A DNA stretch of 64,000 nucleotides, from NCBI GenBank assembly GCA_963771845.1, contig CAVYVC010000019.1:1-64000 (forward strand), read 5' to 3'. The position numbers and the translations under genes are program-made. A model generated the notes under the pieces. That model worked only from the letters and a program-made list of their open reading frames with translations. It made no database searches and was not told the DNA's origin. Every line of letters starts with the position of its first letter. Position 1 is the first letter of the stretch. Positions 27,119-34,299 of this stretch are shown one piece after another. This stretch comes from VAZQ01 sp963771845 (GTDB lineage: Bacteria; Pseudomonadota; Alphaproteobacteria; Rhizobiales; Xanthobacteraceae).

Positions 27119-28429
27119 TTAATCCTCGCCGTCGTTGCCGGGCTCGGCCATCGGCAAAGCGCTGTCGGGGAAATCACTCGGATCCGCGCGCCGTTTGCTT
27201 AGACGGACAGCGCTACGCGTAGAGCCGGTCACGTAAGGCCCGTGGCCGCGCGCGGCATAGCGGCCGCCCGCGCGCGCGGCGATCTCCTCGCCTGACACGG
27301 CGTGCGGATTGCACGTGCGGTAACCGCTGCTTCGGCGCATCAGATCAACATGGATATGATCGTAATGATAGGCGTTTGAGCCGGGCGCGAGCACGGTCGT
27401 GAATTGCTGACATGCGGCGCCCTGCACATCGCGCAAGAAGCCCTGCTCCTCCGGCAATCCGTGCCAGCCGTTCTTCACGGTGATCGTGCGCCCGTCGGCG
27501 AGAACAAACGCGGCGATATCGAGCGCGTTGCCGAATGCATGCTCCGAAATGCGCGCGTGCGGGTTGCCATTCATGCCGCGACATGAAAAAGCGGAAATTT
27601 GTTTGATCTCCGCGACCGGCGCCCCGAACCAGTGCATGGCCGCGGGCTGCACGGCAGTGGCGATCCAACGCTCCAGCTCGGAAACGATAGGGCATGCGAG
27701 TGTCGCCGGCGGGTTCACCGCGACCGGAGTGACCGAGCCGGCCATCTGCTCACCGCCTGTGGGAGCGGCAGGGACCACGCTCGCGGGTTCCCGCGGCCGG
27801 CTGTGTTCGCTCTCCCAATCTTCGCGCGCAGCGCCGTCGCTGTCGACCAGCCGCCGACGCTCGTACGGGACGGGGGAAAGATCGTTGCGCGGGGAGGCCG
27901 ACCGGTTTGGAGGCGGCAGCGGCGATGCGGTGACGCCGTAGGGCCGGCGGAAATCATAATTGCCGGATCGCGCAGCAGGAGGCTCAATGAGGCCCGGCGG
28001 ACTGAGAGAAATCGGGCCATCCGGCACCGCAGGACCGTCGTAGCGGGACCAGCCGGCCGAAGGCGTGGATGGCTCTTGCATGGTCGAGCCATCCTTCGCT
28101 TTGTTGATCGGCCAGCGCTGAGGGGCGGCTCCTTGCGGAATCGTGCCGGGTGGTCGCGGGTCGTCAGCAAATGCCATCGGCACGCTCTCGCCGAGCACGG
28201 ACACTTTCAGCGGATAATCAGCGCCGCAGACGCCGGGGCCGCGGATCGCGCTCATGCGCACAATCCCGCCGCCCTCCTTCACCAGCCCCGCGTTGAGGCA
28301 CTCGACTTCCGCCTCCCCCCGCCATGGCTCACGCTCGGCGAAAAGAAATCCGCCGGTGCAACCAGCTAGGACTGCCAGCACGCCAACGCTTACCGACGCG
28401 ACAAAATAGCCACGAGCTCCCCACGCCAT
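27119..28429 (-). CDS. Extensin-like (Extensin_2) family protein
   Basis: A 436-residue envelope protein with an N-terminal membrane segment (GYFVASVSVGVLAVLAGCTGGFLF). The Cys after LAG gives a possible lipobox. A long proline/arginine-rich low-complexity middle follows, then a C-terminal Extensin_2 domain (about residues 250-385). That domain has SEHAFGNALDIAAF and NAYHYDHIHVDLMRR, the His-Asp and His pattern shared with MepA/VanY-type LAS zinc peptidases. A peptidoglycan endopeptidase function is therefore plausible, although most family members are uncharacterised. The family is typical of rhizobia. Confidence 0.88.
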   Translation of the reverse strand: MAWGARGYFVASVSVGVLAVLAGCTGGFLFAEREPWRGEAEVECLNAGLVKEGGGIVRMSAIRGPGVCGADYPLKVSVLGESVPMAFADDPRPPGTIPQGAAPQRWPINKAKDGSTMQEPSTPSAGWSRYDGPAVPDGPISLSPPGLIEPPAARSGNYDFRRPYGVTASPLPPPNRSASPRNDLSPVPYERRRLVDSDGAAREDWESEHSRPREPASVVPAAPTGGEQMAGSVTPVAVNPPATLACPIVSELERWIATAVQPAAMHWFGAPVAEIKQISAFSCRGMNGNPHARISEHAFGNALDIAAFVLADGRTITVKNGWHGLPEEQGFLRDVQGAACQQFTTVLAPGSNAYHYDHIHVDLMRRSSGYRTCNPHAVSGEEIAARAGGRYAARGHGPYVTGSTRSAVRLSKRRADPSDFPDSALPMAEPGNDGED

Positions 28430-29034
28430 GCATGGGACAATGCGACGGAGTTTGTTAACGGCTCTTCAAGACTTCGGTTGAGCCGAGAGGACTCGGTTTG
28501 CGCATGGCGGTATGGTTAAGAAGAATGAACACGTTCGATCGTGATGCGCGCAACCGCGCGGTTGAACGACTGAACGATCAGGGCCAGCCCCTCTTCGCTT
28601 GATTGCGGATTGCAAGCTGATTTTTTAGGGATTGGATCGAGGCCGTTTTTTCACTGCCTGACCCTGGCCGCGGCTTCCCGCTTTTTTCATTATGCTCACT
28701 GCGCGCCGGTTCACTGAGCGCGCATGATCTTGCTGCCCGATGCGGCGAACTCGTTAAACCTATGGTTTATCATGTGTTCTTACGCGCGAAGTCCTCGCCA
28801 ACACGCACGTTTGTGCCATCCGTCGGTGCTTGTCCGGCCAATTTCGCACCGCAGCAATGATGTAATGCGAACGCGGGTTCCGAATGACTTTAGCTCGAAC
28901 TATCAGAGTCTTGACGCAATCATCGAAAGTTTCAGTCCAGCGTGTTTGCCTCATTCCGCACTGCAAAACATTTGGCGCTTCGATTACGCGTCGCTGTTTG
29001 CTAGATTCCATTCAATTGAGAGGGAGGCTAACAA
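28430..29034. other. Gene-free region
   Basis: I can support no gene in these 605 bases. An open frame extends upstream of the small peptide at 29035, but it has no conserved features and no plausible ribosome binding site. The stretch 28560-28740 is locally AT-richer than its surroundings. The promoter of the 29035 peptide is expected at the right end. Confidence 0.4.
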
Positions 29035-29119
29035 CGTGAACCTTGCTTTGAGGCTCGACGTGTTGGCGGTTCTTGCCGTCTTCGCGTTTGTCGGGGCCAT
29101 TCTGCTGGGTGTTTTCTGA
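29035..29119 (+). CDS. Small single-pass membrane peptide (27 residues)
   Basis: GTG 29035 opens a 27-codon frame, VNLALRLDVLAVLAVFAFVGAILLGVF (two adjacent stretches), ending at TGA 29117-29119. GGGAGGC at about 29022-29028 is a good ribosome binding site, and a perfect terminator hairpin follows at 29163-29186, framing a compact transcript. The sequence is a charged start followed by one hydrophobic helix. I recall near-identical tiny proteins in Bradyrhizobium-type genomes, always unannotated. Function unknown; a membrane regulator or stress peptide is a guess. Confidence 0.6.
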
Positions 29120-29162
29120 AGTCTCGCGTAATCCAAGGACAACGCCATGCCAATTTCAGACA

Positions 29163-29190
29163 CCGGTGAGGCAACTCACCGGTGTTTGCG
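29163..29190 (+). terminator. Terminator hairpin after the 27-residue peptide
   Basis: ACCGGTGAG and CTCACCGGT form a perfect nine-base-pair stem with a four-base loop (GCAA), followed by GTTTG. The run of T is short. It separates the small-peptide transcript from the MFS gene. Confidence 0.65.
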
Positions 29191-29263
29191 TGTTGGCACG
29201 CTCTGGCGCCCGGTCCATCTTGCATCGCCTGCGTCGCTGTACAAAAGGTAGATTGCAGCCCGG

Positions 29264-29335
29264 ATGAGCGAAGCGACCTCCGGGAGGAGCCAAACGATGG
29301 CCGCCGCCGCGGATTTCGCTTCGCTCATCCGGCCT
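29264..29335. repeat. Rhizobial intergenic palindrome
   Basis: CCCGGATGAGCGAAGCGA at about 29258-29275 is matched by TCGCTTCGCTCATCCGG near 29315-29332, an almost perfect 17-base inverted repeat around a spacer. This is the type of dispersed palindrome seen throughout Bradyrhizobium-like genomes. It lies just before the MFS gene. Confidence 0.65.
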
Positions 29336-29367
29336 GCGAAACTAGAAACGACTTGCGGAGGAAAACA

Positions 29368-30670
29368 GTGATCCCGACCATCGAGCGGACGACCATGCGG
29401 AAGGTGTATTGGCGCGTGCTGCCGATTGCCGCTGCGAGCTATTTCTTCTGCTACCTCGACCGCATCAATGTGGGCTTCGCCGCGCTTACCATGAACAAGG
29501 ATCTTGGTCTTGATGCCGCGACGTTCGGATTTGCCGCCGGTGTGTTTTTCTGGGGCTATTTCCTGTTCGAAGTGCCGAGCAACATCATTCTGGAAAAGGT
29601 GGGCGCGCGTCTCTGGATCGCCCGCATCATGGTGACGTGGGGCCTGCTTTCGGGCGCAACCGCCTTTTGCACTGGGCCGTACAGCTTCATGACGGTACGT
29701 TTCCTGCTCGGTCTCGCCGAGGCGGGCTTCTTCCCGGGCCTGTTGCTGTTCTTTACCTATTGGTTCCCGGACCGCCATCGTGCGCGCATCATTTCGGGCT
29801 TCACGTTGGCGCTCCCGGTTGCGGTGGCGGCGGGTGCACCGATGTCGACCGGGATCATGGAACTGCACGGCTTGCTGGGTGTCGCCGGCTGGAAATGGCT
29901 ATATCTGCTCGAAGCGATCCCCACGCTCCTCCTCGGCATTGTCGTACTGCTTTATTTGACCGATCGACCGGCCCAGGCAACCTGGCTCAACGCCGAGGAA
30001 CGCGGTTGGCTCAACTCCACCCTTGATCACGAATGCCGGCAGATCGAAGCGCATCGCAAGGTCGGCCTCTTGGAATCATTCTGGGATCCGAAAGTGCTGA
30101 TGCTGGCCTTGAACTATCTCGGCATCGTGACCGCGAGTTCTTGGAATGCTGATCTTCCTCCCGCAGATCGTGAAACAACTGGGCCTCACCAACATGCAGG
30201 TGGGCTGGGTCATCATGATTCCTTATATATGCGGCGCCATCAGCATGGTGGTCTGGGGCATGATCTCCGACCGCACCGGCGAGCGGCGATGGAACCTCAC
30301 GCTGGCATGCGTTGTCGCGACGGCCGGCCTTATTCTCGCCGGACTGACGGTTGGCACGGCATGGTCGCTCGCCGGGATGTCGATCGCGGCGATCGGATTC
30401 TACGGCAGCAAGGGACCGTTCTGGTCGATGCCGCCGATGTTTCTCACCGGCACGGCGGCTGCCGCGAGCATTGCATGGATCAATTCGCTCGGCAATCTCG
30501 GCGGCTTCTTCGGGCCCTCCATCGTAGGCTGGGCCAGAGACGCGACGGGCAGCTTCGCCGGCGGCCTCTATGCGCTCGCCGCGTTCGCGCTCATGGCGGC
30601 CGTCGTCTCGGCGGTCTGGCTCCACATTCCGCGCCGGATAGCGGCACCGCACGCTGTTGCTGCCACGTGA
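29368..30670 (+). pseudogene. MFS transporter (anion:cation symporter type), single-base frameshift
   Basis: A major facilitator resembling the ACS family of tartrate, phthalate and other carboxylate carriers. GTG 29368 is preceded by CGGAGGA. The N-terminal half has VYWRVLPIAAASYFFCYLDRINVGFAAL, WGYFLFEVPSNIILEKVGARLWIARIM and LLGLAEAGFFPGLLLFFTYWFP, the ACS signatures. The frame is lost near 30138, where one extra T (AGTTCTTGG for AGTCTTGGA) shifts it. The second half, from LGMLIFLPQIVKQLG to HAVAAT at 30670, is in another frame with helices 7-12. Joined length is about 433 residues, normal for the family. The lesion could be a sequence error. Confidence 0.87.
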
Positions 30671-30909
30671 GCAAATAGTTGGAGATGAATGGCGGGACAA
30701 GAACCACATTCACCGCGCCGCCGCCAAACGCCTGGTAGACAATATGAGCCCCGGCGCTCTTGGCATATTGGGTAACGGGCTGCATTTCCGCATCCAGTAT
30801 GCGCCGCGGCTCCGGCTGCAATTCATACCCCGGCGCTCTTGTCGTTACCGTCATGCCCCGGCCCCAATTGTGGGGTGCAAGCGATGAAGTCGTCATCAAG
30901 GGCCAGGCC

Positions 30910-31464
30910 ATGTCGCTCATTCGAAACGGATATGCAGTGTTAATTTGCCGGAGCTTTCTGCTTGCGTTCTTTTCGGCGCTTTTCAGTCTTGCGCTGTGCG
31001 ATCACGGCGCGCTTCGTGCCCAGGACATCAAGCAGATCAAGCTCACCGAGAAACACATTCAGGGATTCATCGCCGCCGACGACGAGATGGCAAGGATCTA
31101 TGGGGCCAACGTCGACAACTCGGATCCAAAGGTGCGGGCGCAGGGCGAGGCTGTTGCCAGGAAGAACGGTTTTGCAAGCCTCGCCGAATACGACGACGTG
31201 TCGGTGAACATCGCAATACTCATGTCCCATATCGACCCGAAGAGCAGAAAGTTCACCGAGCCAGCCGAACGGGTTAAGGAGGAGATCGCGGCGCTCAAGG
31301 CGGACAAATCTGTCTCGGAGGAAGGAAAGAAAGAAGCCCTGGCGGAGCTCGAAATGGCGCTCAAGGGCGCCAAGCCTATTGCGTTCAAGGAGAATATCAC
31401 ATTGGTGACGAGGTATTTCGATAAGCTTCTGCCACTCATGCAGGTGCTCGGACCTTCGGATTAG
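30910..31464 (+). CDS. Secreted hypothetical protein
   Basis: A 184-residue protein with a signal peptide at about residues 8-37 (VLICRSFLLAFFSALFSLALCDHGALRAQ). The mature part is mostly charged and helical: an EKHIQGFIAADDEMARIYG segment, then AERVKEEIAALKADKSVSEEGKKEALAEL, which looks like a coiled coil, and a hydrophobic end. I do not recognise the family with certainty; similar helical periplasmic proteins are frequent in rhizobia. ATG 30910 is chosen because it places the signal peptide at the N-terminus. Confidence 0.7.
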   Translation: MSLIRNGYAVLICRSFLLAFFSALFSLALCDHGALRAQDIKQIKLTEKHIQGFIAADDEMARIYGANVDNSDPKVRAQGEAVARKNGFASLAEYDDVSVNIAILMSHIDPKSRKFTEPAERVKEEIAALKADKSVSEEGKKEALAELEMALKGAKPIAFKENITLVTRYFDKLLPLMQVLGPSD

Positions 31465-32024
31465 CGCGGTTGCGGTGCCTGCGGCACGCCAGTTCATCGA
31501 CCTGCCAATTGCCTCTCGGATCGCGAGGACTTGGGGGAGTCTGCACGGCGGCAAGCTCGTGCCCGCGGACGCCCGGGCTTCAGTGTGTGGTTGGGCAGCG
31601 GCAAGCCACGCGTGTACAACAGCGTGCGGCTGATGAGCGGGCAATTCTGCGGCACGCGGGACGTTGCAGTGCACGCCGTTTGGCTGCTCAACTTACGCCG
31701 AAGGAGCCGCCGGAGCCTGCGCCCTCCTCGCCTCCTCCGGCGCGCGAGCCGCAACCACGTGAGCCACAGCGGGTGCGGTGAGCGAAGCCACCGCGCGAAG
31801 AAACTGACCTTCCGCGCGCTTTTCTGTGAAATCGTTCGCGGCTTTGTGTGAATTGTGGCCGCCGAGTTACAGCCCTCATCATTGCGGTGCAGTACTCATT
31901 CCATGAGCCCGCTCAGTCGCGCGTGGAACCATCGATCCGGTTCACATGGCGCGCCTGCAGGCCGAATTTACATTCTGTTAACCATGCGAAATTAACGTTC
32001 CGAGTCCCACAACCCCGTGTTGCC
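31465..32024. other. Region without a clear gene; possible degraded coding sequence
   Basis: Between 31490 and 31790 several overlapping plus-strand frames look partly protein-like. One ends in a proline-rich tail (KEPPEPAPSSPPPAREP), which may be the end of a decayed gene, but none has a start with a ribosome binding site. The bases 31850-32020 are AT-richer and probably hold the promoter of the esterase gene. Confidence 0.35.
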
Positions 32025-32633
32025 ATGATCGTCCCAAGAGGCCTCATTGCCGGGCTGATCGTATTGAGCGCGTTCCTGTTCGCTCCCGGCGCACACTCCC
32101 AGTCCGCTCTCGTCGTCGCTCTGGGCGACAGCAACACCGCGGGCTACGGCGTAGGCCGTGAGAACGCGTTCCCAGCCCGCTTGCAAGCGATGCTGCGAAG
32201 CAACGGGTACGACGTTCGGGTAGCAAACGCCGGAATCAGCGGCGACACGCTCCGTAACATGCTTGCCCGTCTGGACAGCTACGTCCCCCAGGGGACGGGG
32301 CTCGTGATCGTGCAGGGCGGCTACAACGACGTGATGATTGGGAGCAGTTCCGCCGCAATTGCGGCCAGCATCGACGGCATACTGTCTCGTCTCGCCGCCC
32401 GGCGGATCAACACTGTCCTGTGCGGCTTCTTCCATCGCGGGTGGGATGCCGCAGGCCGTGCAATGGCCAGAAAACATGGCGCCACTTTCGTGGACGGCAG
32501 TGCGTGCTACGACCCTCGCTATCGGGGCTGGGATGGCTTGCACATGACCGCTGCCGGGCATCAGGTCGTAGCGGCACGCCTGCTTCCCCGCGTCGAAGGA
32601 ATGCTTGTGCAAACAACTGCCGCTGTGCGGTAG
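32025..32633 (+). CDS. Secreted SGNH/GDSL esterase (TesA-like)
   Basis: A 202-residue periplasmic hydrolase. The signal peptide spans residues 1-26 (LIAGLIVLSAFLFAPGAHSQ). The four SGNH blocks are present: GDSNTAGYG with the nucleophilic Ser near residue 36, AGISGDT near 70, GGYNDV with the Asn near 104, and GWDGLHMTAAGHQ with the catalytic Asp and His near 170. The family includes arylesterases, TesA lysophospholipase/thioesterase and acetylxylan esterases; the substrate cannot be told here. The block III Asn is preceded by a Tyr (GGYND rather than the usual GGND), a small departure. Confidence 0.88.
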   Translation: MIVPRGLIAGLIVLSAFLFAPGAHSQSALVVALGDSNTAGYGVGRENAFPARLQAMLRSNGYDVRVANAGISGDTLRNMLARLDSYVPQGTGLVIVQGGYNDVMIGSSSAAIAASIDGILSRLAARRINTVLCGFFHRGWDAAGRAMARKHGATFVDGSACYDPRYRGWDGLHMTAAGHQVVAARLLPRVEGMLVQTTAAVR

Positions 32634-32657
32634 CGCGTCTCAACAATTGCTGGATTG

Positions 32658-32800
32658 ATTCTTTTGCATCAAGGATGGTGAACACGTCCGCGAGGGCGAG
32701 GTGCTTTTCCAGATCGAGCGGGCTCCCTTCGAAGCGGCCGTGGAGCGGCGGGAAGCGCAAGTAGCGGGCAAATCGGGTCTCAGTCCCTGCTCGACTGCTG
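32658..32800 (+). pseudogene. Fragment of a HlyD/RND membrane fusion protein
   Basis: A short open stretch after a stop encodes DGEHVREGEVLFQIERAPFE followed by AAVERREAQVA. This matches the biotinyl-lipoyl half-motif (DGQxVxxGDxLFxID) that opens membrane fusion proteins of RND and MFS efflux pumps. About 40 residues remain; the rest of the gene is absent on both sides. It overlaps the 3' end of the small membrane protein gene on the other strand by about 20 bases. A relic of a deleted efflux gene. Confidence 0.55.
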
Positions 32801-32995
32801 ATCGATTTCAACTTCTACCGGCCAAAGCGCAAAAATCTCGATCGCCGTTCCGAGAACGACCAAAACTGCGCCGACGATCGCATAAAGCCGAATTTTCTCC
32901 GGCGTCGCGAAATGAGAGGCAAGGACGGGCAAGTAAAGGCCGACCAGTATGCCTGCTGCCGTGAGCACCATTCCGAGGATGAGCACCAGTTCCAT
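32780..32995 (-). CDS. Small two-helix membrane protein
   Basis: A 71-residue hypothetical protein starting at ATG 32995. It has two hydrophobic segments: MELVLILGMVLTAAGILVGL near residues 1-20, and LYAIVGAVLVVLGTAIEIFAL near 38-58. A short hydrophilic loop (ASHFATPEK) lies between them and an acidic tail follows. The upstream extension of the frame is basic and unlike a natural N-terminus, so the internal ATG is preferred. No family recognised. Confidence 0.55.
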   Translation of the reverse strand: MELVLILGMVLTAAGILVGLYLPVLASHFATPEKIRLYAIVGAVLVVLGTAIEIFALWPVEVEIDQQSSRD

Positions 32996-33151
32996 GGCCG
33001 TATACGAACTACCAGAAAGAATGCGATGTGGACAGCACTTCTCTCTTTGCCGCAGGAAGCGCTTGAAACACAACGGCAAGTGCGCTGCTCTTGCCCGATG
33101 CCTAAAATCGCTCAATGATTGACAGCATGCGATTGTAAGGGAGCAAACGCC

Positions 33152-33661
33152 ATGCGCCTGTTGAGGTCAGTTGGGGGCCTGGGAGCAGTCTGTGCAAGCT
33201 TACTGGCGCAACCGGCACAAGCGCAGAATGCCCCACCTCCCCCGCCAGGTCCCGGTCAATTTTCGTTTCATGTATGCAACCACAGTGGGTTGATCCTCAA
33301 TTTCGTGCATATCTATCTTAACACCGCAGCTGACCTCCGATTTCGAACAACAGGCTGGTTTCAGGTCAACACCGGTGAATGTCCCCACTGGTTGGGCAAT
33401 TTTCTCCACGGCAAGTTTTATTATTTTGCGGTCGGCTCGATCGCAAACAACACCCAGTACCTGGTAGATGGGACGGCCCTTCAGCAGTGCGTACAAGTAC
33501 CAAACGCATTCGATCGAATCGAACTCGGTGCCGTCACCTGTAATAAGCAGTACCCGCGCGCGGGACCCGTTCCTGCGGGAGATTACATGGCCGGGTTCGC
33601 GGAGATGATTGTACCGTTGACAGTAAACTCGATCACCGTTTCGGTAAGGCCGTTCCCGTAA
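33152..33661 (+). CDS. Secreted DUF1036 domain protein (paralogue 1)
   Basis: A 169-residue secreted protein. The signal peptide is at residues 1-25 (SVGGLGAVCASLLAQPAQAQ), followed by a proline-rich linker. The DUF1036 domain begins at GQFSFHVCNHSGLILNFVHI and includes GWFQVNTGEC and KFYYFAVGS, with conserved cysteines that probably form disulphides. GGGAGC at about 33139-33144 is the ribosome binding site for ATG 33152. The domain is common in rhizobia and has no proven function. A second copy follows 100 bases downstream. Confidence 0.8.
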   Translation: MRLLRSVGGLGAVCASLLAQPAQAQNAPPPPPGPGQFSFHVCNHSGLILNFVHIYLNTAADLRFRTTGWFQVNTGECPHWLGNFLHGKFYYFAVGSIANNTQYLVDGTALQQCVQVPNAFDRIELGAVTCNKQYPRAGPVPAGDYMAGFAEMIVPLTVNSITVSVRPFP

Positions 33662-33762
33662 AACGGCCGGACTTGAAATCGTTCCCTTTCAGTTGCGTCT
33701 GCAAAATGCCACGCTAGAAATAAGCAGGTCACCTTATCACGGGTAATTCAACCGGCGGGAAC

Positions 33763-34299
33763 GTGAGCATGCGGGCAGACAACTGGATCTGGGGCTTGGG
33801 ACTATTTCTGGCGAGCCTAAACACGAACCCGGCAACGGCACAGACTTCGATGTCCGGCAGTTCGTCCGCAGCTCCTCCTGGTCAATTCAGCTTTGTCGTG
33901 TGCAATAAAAGCGGCATGGACTTCTACTTCGCCTTCATCTCTCGTCCCACGCCTGCAGACTGGCAATACCGGGTTTCCGGCTGGTGGCCCTCAAAAGCGG
34001 GCAGCTGCCAATCACTGGGCAGTTTCGCCCAGGGCCGATTCTATTATTTCGGTTATAATTTCGCCGGCAGCTCTCGCAACGTGCTCGAAGGAACCGCCGT
34101 CATGAAGTGCTTGCCGTACTACGACGCTTTCAGCCAGGTCATTGCCGACGATGCTCAATGTGAGCCGTTTCCAGCAAGTGCGCCGTTCCCTGCCGGAAAA
34201 TATCTCCAGGGATTTGTCGAGTTGATCGTCCCCGAGACAACAACTCAGTATACTTGCGCGATTACTTCCATGCAGTTGAGTGAATGCCTCCAGCAATGA
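33763..34299 (+). CDS. Secreted DUF1036 domain protein (paralogue 2)
   Basis: A 178-residue paralogue of the preceding gene with the same layout: signal peptide (WGLGLFLASLNTNPATAQ), short linker, then GQFSFVVCNKSGMDFYFAFI, SGWWPSKAGSC and RFYYFGYNF, followed by two more Cys. GTG 33763 or ATG 33769 are both possible starts. The two copies are related only in part, so the duplication is old. Its last 38 bases overlap, tail to tail, the end of the multicopper oxidase gene on the other strand, so the two transcripts would be antisense to each other there. Confidence 0.8.
   Translation: MSMRADNWIWGLGLFLASLNTNPATAQTSMSGSSSAAPPGQFSFVVCNKSGMDFYFAFISRPTPADWQYRVSGWWPSKAGSCQSLGSFAQGRFYYFGYNFAGSSRNVLEGTAVMKCLPYYDAFSQVIADDAQCEPFPASAPFPAGKYLQGFVELIVPETTTQYTCAITSMQLSECLQQ

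Noticed and set aside
28440..28740. Possible tRNA or other structured RNA between the extensin-like gene and the small peptide
   Set aside because: No cloverleaf, T-loop GTTCGAATC-type motif or CCA end could be found on either strand.
28724..29034. Upstream extension of the 27-residue peptide to a 131-residue protein
   Set aside because: The extra residues lack any conserved feature, and the good ribosome binding site sits directly before GTG 29035.
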